From assembly GCA_029935455.1 (NCBI GenBank), contig JAOZKI010000001.1:77419-112758 (forward strand): a stretch of DNA of 35,340 nt, given 5' to 3'. How positions within the stretch are numbered: position 1 is the stretch's first letter; the number at the start of each line of letters is the position of its first letter. The notes beneath the pieces were generated by a model that did no database searches, had not been told where the DNA came from, and saw only the letters and a program-made list of their open reading frames with translations. This document shows, in pieces, positions 1 to 8,159 of this stretch. The translations under genes and the position numbers were made by a program. The stretch comes from Lysobacterales bacterium. Lineage in GTDB: Bacteria > Pseudomonadota > Gammaproteobacteria > Xanthomonadales > SZUA-36.

Positions 1-1
1 T

Positions 2-856
2 GACCAGGGCACGGTGGCTCTGCTGGATGTCAATCAGGCCGAGATCGAACTCGCCGATGCGCAAGCGGAACTGGCATCGCTGGAGCGCGAGCGTGGCCAG
101 GCAGAAAATTTCCTGAGCGTACTTCTGGGCCAAAACCCGGGCACCATTGAGCGCGTTGATGCGCCCAGCCTGGAACAGCTGAGTGTGCCCATCGTGCCGA
201 TCGGCCTGCCTTCAGAGCTGCTGGAAAGACGTCCCGACATTCGACGCGCGGAAGCCTCTTTGGCAGCGCAAACCGCGCAAATCGGCGTGGCCAAAGCGCT
301 GCGTTTCCCGACCCTCAGCCTGACCGGCACGCTGGGACTGGTCAGCAATGATCTAAGTGACTTTATCTCCAGCGATAAGGAGGCCTGGAGCGTCGGCGGC
401 TCCCTGCTGGGCCCTATCTTCGACGCCGGTCGCAGTCGCTCCCGGGTGGAGGTGGAAGAAGCACGCACGCAACAGGCCATCGCCCGCTATGAGAAAACCA
501 TACTACTGGCTTTTCGGGAGGTGGAAGATGCCCTGATCGAGCTGCGCACCTACCGACTGGAAGCAGAAGCACGGCAAATGCAGAAAACCGCCGCTCGCAG
601 CGCCGCGTCGCTCTCCCGGGCCCGCTACGACGGGGGTGTCACCAGTTATCTGGAAGTGCTGGAGTCTGAGCGTTCCCTATTCCGCGCGGAACTACTGGCC
701 TCGGTCACGCTGCGCCAGCAACTGGTCGCACTGGTCGATCTCTACAAAGCGCTCGGTGGTGGCTGGCCAACACCGGAAGCGGTGGAAGAAGCAGGCTCCT
801 ACCTCAATGCCGTGCTTCCAGAGTCCGCACGGGACCCGGTTGAGTCGCCCCAATAG
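2..856 (+). CDS. RND efflux outer-membrane factor (NodT/OprM-type), 5'-truncated
   Basis: C-terminal part of an outer-membrane channel protein of the TolC/OprM/NodT family, which joins an RND pump and a periplasmic adaptor into a drug or metal efflux machine. The frame is open from base 2, so the true start and the lipoprotein signal lie outside the window. Visible family marks are a helical repeat with alternating Ala/Leu/Glu, the segment LDVNQAEIELADAQ near the left edge, LLGQNPG, the strongly conserved ELLERRPDIRRAE, then FPTLSLTG and the second repeat ending SYLEVLESERSLF. These heptad-rich stretches match the two-repeat alpha-barrel architecture. The adaptor and pump genes are presumably upstream on the same strand, which I cannot see. 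The substrate is unknown. Confidence 0.93.
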   Translation, partial: DQGTVALLDVNQAEIELADAQAELASLERERGQAENFLSVLLGQNPGTIERVDAPSLEQLSVPIVPIGLPSELLERRPDIRRAEASLAAQTAQIGVAKALRFPTLSLTGTLGLVSNDLSDFISSDKEAWSVGGSLLGPIFDAGRSRSRVEVEEARTQQAIARYEKTILLAFREVEDALIELRTYRLEAEARQMQKTAARSAASLSRARYDGGVTSYLEVLESERSLFRAELLASVTLRQQLVALVDLYKALGGGWPTPEAVEEAGSYLNAVLPESARDPVESPQ

Positions 857-983
857 CATTTCATCACTCATTTGGATCGGTTCTGGCAAGCCCGCTCGGG
901 CGGCCCTGATTCGTGCACCGTGCCGACCCACCAACTTTTTGGCTTGTCATGCGTAGTTTCTGGTAGAGAAAAGGAGACCTGCT

Positions 984-1118
984 ATGCCCCACGAAACCAG
1001 CAACGACGAACCCGTGACCAATCCTCCCGCGGAGGAACAGCTGCCACAGGAAGCCAGCCCGAAAACGGAAGCGCAACCGCAAAAGCCATCGTTTGTGGAG
1101 GGTGCCGGAACCGGTTGA
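984..1118 (+). CDS. Small acidic Pro/Glu-rich hypothetical protein, 44 aa, possibly truncated by TGA
   Basis: A 44-codon ORF starts at ATG 984 behind a strong ribosome-binding site (AAGGAG at 971-976, 7 nt before the start). The product is low-complexity and polar (many Pro, Glu, Gln), with no membrane segment or recognised motif. It stops at TGA 1116-1118. The same frame stays open for another 44 codons to TGA 1251-1253, and that stretch looks protein-like (hydrophobic and Trp-containing, with DLPDWLLRTQAVV). The gene may therefore be an 89-codon gene interrupted by a nonsense codon, or simply end at 1118. No function is proposed. A terminator-like hairpin follows at 1271-1290. Confidence 0.45.
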   Translation: MPHETSNDEPVTNPPAEEQLPQEASPKTEAQPQKPSFVEGAGTG

Positions 1119-1253
1119 ACACGTGCCGGGCCGCTAGCGGGCCCAGACCAGTGGCTGCTAATGGATCTGCCTGACTGGCTGCTGCGAACCCAGGCTGTGG
1201 TGATGATTCCTGATGCGGCTTTTGTGCTCAGCCGACCCGATGCGCCGGCCTGA
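1119..1253 (+). pseudogene. In-frame continuation beyond the TGA of the small 984 gene
   Basis: These 44 sense codons lie directly downstream of, and in the same frame as, the 984-1118 ORF. They contain a possible internal ATG at 1161 that would give a 30-aa peptide, but no convincing ribosome-binding site precedes it. The composition (hydrophobic, two Trp, balanced codons) differs from random sequence, which suggests former or recoded coding sequence. A GC-rich inverted repeat (GGGCCGCTAGCGGGCCC, 1128-1144) begins 9 nt after the TGA. It could be read as a structural element, but I have no evidence for selenocysteine insertion. Confidence 0.25.
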
Positions 1254-1261
1254 TCATGGCC

Positions 1262-1290
1262 ATAAAAAAACCCCGCCGTCGCGGGGTTTT
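1262..1290 (-). terminator. Rho-independent terminator of the tRNA-Arg transcript
   Basis: A perfect 6-bp GC stem, CCCCGC (1271-1276) with GCGGGG (1281-1286), has a CGTC loop. On the minus strand it is followed by a run of seven T (complement of 1264-1270), directly downstream of the tRNA gene. On the plus strand the stem is followed by TTTT, so it may also stop transcripts from the 984 gene. Confidence 0.85.
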
Positions 1291-1296
1291 CTCAAT

Positions 1297-1373
1297 TGGC
1301 GCGCCCGAGAGGATTCGAACCTCTGACCCCTGCCTTCGGAGGGCAGTACTCTATCCAGCTGAGCTACGGGCGC
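1297..1373 (-). tRNA. tRNA-Arg (anticodon CCG)
   Basis: On the minus strand the 77-nt sequence folds as a full cloverleaf. The acceptor stem GCGCCCG (1367-1373) pairs with CGGGCGC (1301-1307). There is a D-arm with AGCTGGAT, an anticodon stem CTGCC/GGCAG with loop CTCCGAA, and a T-arm AGAGG-TTCGAAT-CCTCT. Position 34-36 is CCG, which reads the arginine codon CGG. The discriminator is G (1300), and the 3' CCA is genome-encoded (TGG at 1297-1299 on plus). Single-gene unit with its own promoter upstream and terminator downstream. Confidence 0.97.
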
Positions 1374-1417
1374 CGATAAAAACGGTCGCCGCCAGTGTGC
1401 AAACCGGCGGGGTGCGT

Positions 1418-1446
1418 AGTGTACGGTCTAATGCACACCAAAACAA
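1418..1446 (-). promoter_or_regulatory. Predicted sigma70 promoter of tRNA-Arg
   Basis: On the minus strand TTGTTT (1441-1446) and TACACT (1418-1423) are separated by exactly 17 bp. The implied transcription start near 1411 leaves a leader of about 38 nt before the mature tRNA 5' end at 1373. Confidence 0.5.
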
Positions 1447-1457
1447 CGCGGCATGGC

Positions 1458-1486
1458 TTTCTGTAGCGGCTATGAATGGCTATAAT
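1458..1486 (+). promoter_or_regulatory. Predicted promoter of the cytochrome c5-like gene
   Basis: A consensus -10 box TATAAT lies at 1481-1486. The -35 region is weak (TTTCTG at 1458-1463, 17-bp spacing). The start site would be near 1493, about 60 nt before the ATG at 1553. Confidence 0.45.
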
Positions 1487-1552
1487 ACGCGGCTTGTCAG
1501 GGTCAGCCGTAACTGATCCGTCACCGATAAACCCAGTTTTTCGAGGCCACAG

Positions 1553-2035
1553 ATGGGCGACAGCGATACCATTTTTCTAAAACGTTTCAGCCTGGTGATT
1601 GCCGTGCTGGTAGCCATCACCGTGGTCATCATTGTGATCGCCGTGAACACGCCCGGCGGCGTTGATCCGAATGCCAACCCCAGCCGTCTGACGCTGGCCG
1701 ATGAGCGCACCCTGCCGGTGGGCGCCGTGCGTACGGAGCTAAGCGCGGCGGACCTGGCGGCAATGGCACCACCCGCGCCAGCAGCACCGGTCGACCCAGC
1801 CACCATCGATGGCGGCGCCGTGTACGCGCAGGTATGCCAGGCCTGTCACATGACTGGCGCAGCAGGCGCTCCGGTTCCCGGCACCGATCTGTGGGCCGAA
1901 CGGGCCACGAAAGGGCTGGAACAACTGGCGGCTAACGCCATTAATGGCATCAACGCTATGCCAGCCAAGGGCGGTCGCATGGACCTGTCCGATGCGGAAG
2001 TCACGGCCGCCGTGGAGCACATGCTCGGCCAGTGA
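1553..2035 (+). CDS. Membrane-anchored cytochrome c5-like monoheme protein
   Basis: 160-aa electron carrier of the cytochrome c5 (CycB) family. One uncleaved N-terminal membrane helix (about residues 12-31, VLVAITVVIIVIAV) is followed by an Ala/Pro-rich linker to about residue 82. The heme domain has the attachment motif CQACH (Cys95, Cys98, His99) and a likely axial Met136 in NAMPAKGG, the usual C-terminal Met loop. Start ATG 1553 follows GAGG with 7-nt spacing. Proteins of this type pass electrons in the periplasm, typically to oxidases or nitrite/nitrous-oxide reductases, but the partner is not shown here. It overlaps the next gene by 4 nt (GTGA), suggesting translational coupling, although the two functions are unrelated. 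Confidence 0.9.
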   Translation: MGDSDTIFLKRFSLVIAVLVAITVVIIVIAVNTPGGVDPNANPSRLTLADERTLPVGAVRTELSAADLAAMAPPAPAAPVDPATIDGGAVYAQVCQACHMTGAAGAPVPGTDLWAERATKGLEQLAANAINGINAMPAKGGRMDLSDAEVTAAVEHMLGQ

Positions 2036-3768
2036 AGCCGGCACCCATCAGGGGGCATTTAAAGACGCTGCCCCAGCTGCTAACGCTGGGGCTGCTAGCC
2101 GGCTGTAGTGGCGAGCTTCCCACCCCTTTTGGCGCAAGCGCCTGCGACGGAACGCACATCCCCATCGGCCAAATCCAGGGCACTGACTGGCGCTCAAACT
2201 TACAGGGCGAACGCGTATCCGTGCATGGCGTCGTGACCGCGCTCAACGACCGCGGCCTGTATCTCGAGTCCCTGGAACCGGACGACGACCCTCGCAGCTC
2301 TGAAGCCCTGTTTATCCAGCTATCCGATCTGCCGAAGCACTTGCACAAAGGCCAGCAGCTGACGCTGAATGGCCGCGTCGACGAACTCGGCAAGCGCCGG
2401 GATACGCAAACCGCTTTACGGGACATCAGTGAACTTACCCGCTGCGGCGAGTCGCAGCCTCTCCCTGTGACCCCGGTTCAACTGCCCCTGGGTGCCCGTC
2501 AGCGCGAAGCGCTGGAAAATATGCGGGTCGATTTCAGCGGCGATTTGGTCGTTACCGACGTCTACCACCTGCACCGCGGCGATTTCACCGTCGCAGCCGG
2601 TGGCATTCTGCCAGCACCTACGGAGGTCGCGCGCCCCGGTAAAGCCGCGCAACAGCAGGAACGGGCAAATCGCGATGCCCAGCAGCGGGTGCGCCTTGCG
2701 CCCGGCGACACAACCCGCTTTGCCATGGGCACTGAATGGTTACCGGATAGGGCCGTGCTGGGTCATGATGGCTATAACGCGCGCCTGCTGCTGGAAGAGC
2801 CGGTTCGGATACGGCCGGTATCGCTCCCGGAAGTCACCGCGACAGCCCCCGATAGCCTTCGCATTGTGGCCTTAAACCTGGAGAACTATTTCAATGGCAA
2901 CGGTCGCGGACGCGGCTTTCCTACGCCCCGCGGGGCTGAGACAAGCGCCGAATTCAGGCAGCAGCGCGCGCAGCTAGAAGGACTCATGGGCGCCCTACAA
3001 CCCGGCTTGCTGGCCGTCATGGAATTGGAAAATGACGGCAACGAAAAGCACAGCGCGGCCAACGACCTCCGCGCGGACCTGAACGCGGGCACCGGCGCCG
3101 ACTGGGCCATCGCCGCGCCGCGCAATGAAAAGCTGGGCAGCGACCAGATCGCCGTCGGACTCCTTTACCGAACCGATCTGCTAGCAACCGTTGGCGCACC
3201 GCAAAGCCCTGACGCAGCCGCCTTTGACCTGCTGAACCGCCTGCCGGTCGCGCAGCTATTCGAGCATCGGGCCAGCGGCGAGCGGTTTCTGGTGGTGGTC
3301 AATCATTTCAAATCCAAGGGCTCCTGCCCGGACCAGGGTTCAAACGTCGATAGAGGCGACGGCCAAGGCTGCTGGAATTCGGCCCGGGTCGCAGCCGCAC
3401 GGGCGCTGACCGACTGGTTACGTGACCTGCAGGCAGCGGCAGAAGGGCGGGTTCTGATTGTTGGTGATCTGAACGCCTATCGCATGGAAGACCCGGTGCA
3501 ACACCTGCGCAGCGCTGGCTACACGGACCTGACGGCCAGCGCGGATGGCAATTTTCACTACAGCCACGTCTACTTCGGCGCCGGCGGCACGCTGGATCAC
3601 GCCTTCGCCAGTCCGCGACTGGCCGATCAAGTGCGAAGCGCCAAAATCCTGAACGTGAATGCCGGGCAGCCTCGGGACCTACGGATGGAACCCCATTGGT
3701 TAGGCAGTTCCGATCACGATCCGGTGCTGATAGATGTGCGCTTTATCCAGTCTTCAACGTCCGACTGA
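2032..3768 (+). CDS. Lipoprotein endonuclease/exonuclease/phosphatase-family nuclease (ExeM/NucH-like)
   Basis: 578-aa predicted extracytoplasmic nuclease. GTG 2032 overlaps the upstream stop (GTGA). This start gives a lipoprotein signal with lipobox LLAGC and lipidated Cys25. The N-terminal half (about 30-270) resembles the OB-like region of large extracellular DNases. The EEP catalytic domain starts near residue 276 (RIVALNLENYF) and has all hallmark elements: acidic metal ligand in MELENDGN (~330), VVVNHFKSKGSC, VGDLNAYRMEDP (~477), the catalytic HVYFGAGGTLDHAF stretch, and the terminal SSDHDPVLIDV with its Asp-His pair. Likely role is degradation of external DNA or RNA for phosphate or nucleotide salvage. 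The 3' end overlaps the convergent acpH-like gene by 55 bp. Confidence 0.85.
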   Translation: MKPAPIRGHLKTLPQLLTLGLLAGCSGELPTPFGASACDGTHIPIGQIQGTDWRSNLQGERVSVHGVVTALNDRGLYLESLEPDDDPRSSEALFIQLSDLPKHLHKGQQLTLNGRVDELGKRRDTQTALRDISELTRCGESQPLPVTPVQLPLGARQREALENMRVDFSGDLVVTDVYHLHRGDFTVAAGGILPAPTEVARPGKAAQQQERANRDAQQRVRLAPGDTTRFAMGTEWLPDRAVLGHDGYNARLLLEEPVRIRPVSLPEVTATAPDSLRIVALNLENYFNGNGRGRGFPTPRGAETSAEFRQQRAQLEGLMGALQPGLLAVMELENDGNEKHSAANDLRADLNAGTGADWAIAAPRNEKLGSDQIAVGLLYRTDLLATVGAPQSPDAAAFDLLNRLPVAQLFEHRASGERFLVVVNHFKSKGSCPDQGSNVDRGDGQGCWNSARVAAARALTDWLRDLQAAAEGRVLIVGDLNAYRMEDPVQHLRSAGYTDLTASADGNFHYSHVYFGAGGTLDHAFASPRLADQVRSAKILNVNAGQPRDLRMEPHWLGSSDHDPVLIDVRFIQSSTSD

Positions 3769-4328
3769 AGCAAGGGAAATACGCGCCTGAACGTGTCCCG
3801 GCAAGGCGCCTTAAGCTGTGGCCAAATCTCGTCCACCTGGTGCAGGGGATTGCTTCTCCGCAGACGCTTTCCCACCCCCGCCAGGCTGCGGAGCATTTCC
3901 TGCTCATCAGCATAGCTAGCGAGCAACCCGCGCTGATCGGCATAGGCGATAAAGCGGCTAAGCCCCGGCGGAACCCACTTGGCATGGCGGGCGAGCACAG
4001 CGCGCACCTCGCGGTCAAAATCAAGCAAAGGAACTGCGCACCAGTGGCCCCAGTCACGAGCCAGCTCATGATCGAAGGCAAGGTCAACAATAATGCCCGC
4101 ATAGCGTCGGAACGGCCGGGGAAACCGGCGCAGCAGGGTCCGGATTTCCTCATGTTGATCCGTAATACGATCGATATAGCGGTGCAAGCGGATGCCGCGG
4201 CGAATAGCAGCCGGATAAATCCGCAGCGCGCGCAGACCACGCACGTGGTCGCCCATAAGGCCGCCCAGCAACAGACCTTCATCCTGTCGTGCCAGAAATG
4301 CATGCGCCAGATAATTCATGCGGCGCAT
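3714..4328 (-). CDS. acpH: Acyl carrier protein phosphodiesterase (AcpH family)
   Basis: 204-aa homologue of AcpH (DUF479), an HD-type phosphodiesterase that removes 4'-phosphopantetheine from holo-ACP. Family landmarks are the N-terminal MNYLAHAFLA, GLMGDHVRG, GIRLHRYIDRITDQHEEI and FRRYAGIIVDLAFDHELARDW, containing the His and Asp metal ligands. Length is close to the family norm. Two starts are possible: ATG 4328 (preceded by GGGTGG, 5 nt) or ATG 4319, which begins exactly at the conserved MNYLAHA. It is convergent with the nuclease gene (55-bp overlap) and divergent from the hydrolase at 4427. Confidence 0.88.
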   Translation of the reverse strand: MRRMNYLAHAFLARQDEGLLLGGLMGDHVRGLRALRIYPAAIRRGIRLHRYIDRITDQHEEIRTLLRRFPRPFRRYAGIIVDLAFDHELARDWGHWCAVPLLDFDREVRAVLARHAKWVPPGLSRFIAYADQRGLLASYADEQEMLRSLAGVGKRLRRSNPLHQVDEIWPQLKAPCRDTFRRVFPLLQSDVEDWIKRTSISTGS

Positions 4329-4426
4329 GCTACCACCCCGCCTGCGCTACCGCAGCAGCAGGACGATTCGCTCCCCGGGCCGACGCTACGGTATCATGTT
4401 GCGATTGCAGCAAACCCCAGCAGCGC

Positions 4427-5110
4427 ATGAGCATCAGTCCAGCTACGGAGCAAAATCCATCATTTCCCCAGCAGCGGGGCGAGGTCTTTTTACATGGCCC
4501 TGCCGGTCAACTCGAATGCATGGTTGATCTACCCGAAGCCGACGAAGCGCGCGCCGGCACTCTGGTTATCTGCCATCCACACCCGGTGCATGGTGGCACC
4601 ATGCACAACAAGGTGGTCACCATTCTTGAGCGCTCGGCGCGGGAACTGGGCTTGCATACGGTGCGCTTCAATTTTCGCGGGGTCGGGGCCAGCGAAGGGC
4701 ACTACGACGATGGCTATGGCGAAACCGATGATCTGTGTGCCGTGACCGAGTGGGTGCGGCGGGTACGGCCACAGGACCAGCTGTGGTTGGCCGGCTTTTC
4801 CTTCGGCGCCTATGTGGCTTTGCGGGCGGCTCAGAATCTCAAACTGGGTCAGCTAGTTTCCGTGGCGCCCGCCGTATCGCGCTTCAACTTTGAAGAACTG
4901 CAACATCCGGACTGCCCCTGGCTGGTGATTCAGGGCGATGAAGACGAAGTGGTGCCATTTGACGAAGTGCGCGCCTGGGTCGAAACCGTCTCACCCGCAC
5001 CGGACTTTGTGGTGATGGAGCAGGCGGGGCATTTTTTCCATCGGCGCCTGATGGATCTGCGCGGCCTGATAAAAAATGGCGTGTCCAACGCCTTGCCAGA
5101 CCGCCGCTAG
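4427..5110 (+). CDS. Alpha/beta hydrolase (COG2945-like)
   Basis: 227-aa cytoplasmic alpha/beta hydrolase. ATG 4427 was chosen over longer in-frame starts because the protein family begins shortly before the first strand (GEVFLHGPAGQLE), and upstream sequence overlaps the divergent gene. Visible features are the oxyanion-type HPHPVHGGTMHNKVV, RFNFRGVGASEG, the nucleophile elbow GFSFG (Ser125), catalytic Asp in GDEDEVVP (about Asp173) and His202 in QAGHFFH. The catalytic triad is therefore complete. Family members are esterases or lipid hydrolases of unknown substrate. It precedes zapE on the same strand with a 31-nt gap and may share a transcript. Confidence 0.85.
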   Translation: MSISPATEQNPSFPQQRGEVFLHGPAGQLECMVDLPEADEARAGTLVICHPHPVHGGTMHNKVVTILERSARELGLHTVRFNFRGVGASEGHYDDGYGETDDLCAVTEWVRRVRPQDQLWLAGFSFGAYVALRAAQNLKLGQLVSVAPAVSRFNFEELQHPDCPWLVIQGDEDEVVPFDEVRAWVETVSPAPDFVVMEQAGHFFHRRLMDLRGLIKNGVSNALPDRR

Positions 5111-5141
5111 ACCCGCCCTACACCATGACTTCATTTTTGGT

Positions 5142-6209
5142 ATGACCTCACCCCTGGCCCGCTATGAGGCCCTGCTGCAAAGCGGTGACTTTAAGCAGGA
5201 TGCCGAGCAGAGGCGTGTCATCACGGCCCTTGATGAGCTCTATGACACGCTCACGGCGGCAAAGAAAAGGTCCTTCTTCCATCGCCGGTCCAGTGGCCCC
5301 AGAGGCCTTTACATTTGGGGCGGCGTGGGGCGCGGCAAGACCTGGATGATGGATCTGTTTCACGACGCCCTGCCCTTCGAGGACAAGCTACGCATTCACT
5401 TCCATCGCTTTATGGCCCGCGTGCATGAGGCCTTGCGCGAGCGTGCCGATGAGGTCGATCCGCTAGCAGCCATCGCACGGCGCTGGTCGCGTGAGTTTCG
5501 CGTGCTGTGCTTCGATGAGTTTTTTGTTTCTGATATCGCCGATGCCATGTTGCTGGCGGGCCTGCTGGAAGCCCTGTTTGAGCGCGGCGTAACGCTTGTG
5601 GCAACCTCTAATATTCCACCCCAGCGACTGTATGAAGGGGGGCTGCAAAGGCGCCGATTCTTACCGGCCATTGAGTTACTGGAGCAACACACTCAGGTGC
5701 TGGAAATTGGCGGCGACCGGGATTTTCGTCTGCGGCTATTGCGTCGCTCGGAACTCTATTACACGCCGCTGGACCAGCGCGCCGAAACAGTGATGCACGA
5801 AGCGTTTGAGCGCATGTCGGCCGGCTGCGAGATGCCGCCTGACATTACCGTCAACCAACGCCAGCTGCGATCGCGCCGGCGCGGCAAAGGCATTATCTGG
5901 TTTGACTTCGACACGCTGTGCAAGCAACCACGCAGTACGCTGGACTACATTGTGCTGGCGCGGGCCTTCAATACGGTACTGCTCTCCCAGGTGCCGATCA
6001 TGACTGTCGATATGCCCGATGTAGCGCGGCGATTTATCAATCTGGTGGACGAATTTTACGACCACAACGTCAAGCTGTTGATCAGCGCGGAGGTCCCAAT
6101 TGACGGACTTTACACAGGCCAGCGTCTGGCCTTCGAGTTCGAACGCACGCGCAGTCGATTAAATGAAATGCAAAGTCATGACTACCTTGCGCGACCCCAC
6201 CTGCCGTAG
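5142..6209 (+). CDS. zapE: Cell division protein ZapE (AFG1-family ATPase)
   Basis: 355-aa P-loop ATPase of the ZapE/AFG1 family, which acts on the Z-ring during constriction in Escherichia coli. Walker A is GGVGRGKT (about 60-67), Walker B VLCFDEFFVSDIAD (about 121-134), sensor region VATSNIPPQRLY, then the family motif RRGKGIIWFDFDTLC and C-terminal AEVPIDGLY. Length is normal. Start ATG 5142 (MTSPLARYEALL) matches the family N-terminus; the longer in-frame start at 5076 would overlap the hydrolase. A 6-codon ORF (5125-5145, MTSFLV) ends on this ATG as ATGA and could couple translation. Confidence 0.93.
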   Translation: MTSPLARYEALLQSGDFKQDAEQRRVITALDELYDTLTAAKKRSFFHRRSSGPRGLYIWGGVGRGKTWMMDLFHDALPFEDKLRIHFHRFMARVHEALRERADEVDPLAAIARRWSREFRVLCFDEFFVSDIADAMLLAGLLEALFERGVTLVATSNIPPQRLYEGGLQRRRFLPAIELLEQHTQVLEIGGDRDFRLRLLRRSELYYTPLDQRAETVMHEAFERMSAGCEMPPDITVNQRQLRSRRRGKGIIWFDFDTLCKQPRSTLDYIVLARAFNTVLLSQVPIMTVDMPDVARRFINLVDEFYDHNVKLLISAEVPIDGLYTGQRLAFEFERTRSRLNEMQSHDYLARPHLP

Positions 6210-6237
6210 GCACCTGAAGAGGAAAAATCGTGCGGAC

Positions 6238-6382
6238 AAAAGAAAGGACCGGTAAGGGGTCAACCGGTCCTTTCGGGTGAGAACCGGCGCAAGGGGGGGC
6301 ACCGGTCTCGTTTCGTTCGAGACGCAAGGGGGACGCCAAGAACGAACAATAAGGTCGGTCGCTTTGTTCGACTTCCCCTACT
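6238..6382 (-). ncRNA. Candidate small RNA with repeated C-rich (CCCCUU) hairpin loops
   Basis: The gap between zapE and bioD reads on the minus strand as a compact structured RNA of about 145 nt. H1 is CGAACAA (6364-6370) with TTGTTCG (6343-6349). A weak hairpin exposes CCCCCUU (6326-6332). H2 is GTCTCG/CGAGAC (6318-6323 with 6305-6310). H3 is CCGGTGC/GCGCCGG (6299-6305 with 6284-6290), loop CCCCCCUU. H4 is a perfect 12-bp stem (6263-6274 with 6242-6253), loop UGACCCCUU, followed by UUUU as terminator. Three loops carry CCCCUU, complementary to AAGGGG-type Shine-Dalgarno sequences, as in C-rich sRNAs such as Xanthomonas sX13. There is no plausible ORF with a ribosome-binding site. Family not identified. 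Confidence 0.5.
6242..6274 (-). terminator. Strong 12-bp hairpin terminator of the candidate sRNA / bioD side
   Basis: Perfect inverted repeat GAAAGGACCGGT / ACCGGTCCTTTC with a 9-nt loop. On the minus strand it is followed by TTTTG, on the plus strand by GGGTG, so it is oriented to end leftward transcripts: the candidate sRNA and any bioCD read-through. Confidence 0.65.
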
Positions 6383-6383
6383 T

Positions 6384-6401
6384 ATAGACAGTATAGTCTA
6401 T
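6384..6401 (-). promoter_or_regulatory. Predicted sRNA -10 box inside an ATAGAC-N6-GTCTAT palindrome
   Basis: On the minus strand TATACT (6390-6395) is a good -10 box that would start RNA near 6382. It forms the centre of an 18-bp dyad, ATAGAC (6384-6389) and GTCTAT (6396-6401), which could be a repressor or activator site. The upstream 20 bp are AT-rich and no clear -35 box is seen. Confidence 0.4.
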
Positions 6402-6432
6402 TTTTTTAAATAATTCCTCCCCTATACGCAAA

Positions 6433-7979
<1,547 letters not shown>

Positions 7980-8159
7980 GGTTTCAAACGCTGGGCCTTG
8001 GCGCCGGCATCATGGCGACGGCCATTGCCAGTACGCGCTATAGGTGGCTGAGGCGAGCATGATACACCGGCACAACCGGCACGTCGTGATTCCTCTCGCG
8101 GCACCGGCCGGCCCACGCCAAAGACCCGCACAATGGATCGGAGGCCATGCCCAGCCCGG

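Noticed and set aside
1116-1144. Selenocysteine insertion at the TGA of the 984 gene
   Set aside because: A GC-rich repeat follows the TGA but does not show a convincing bacterial SECIS loop, and the product has no redox motif. A nonsense codon or plain stop is simpler.
3696-4430. 244-codon plus-strand frame opposite the AcpH gene
   Set aside because: It mirrors a well-supported AcpH protein and ends in the divergent promoter region; the composition is that of a shadow frame.
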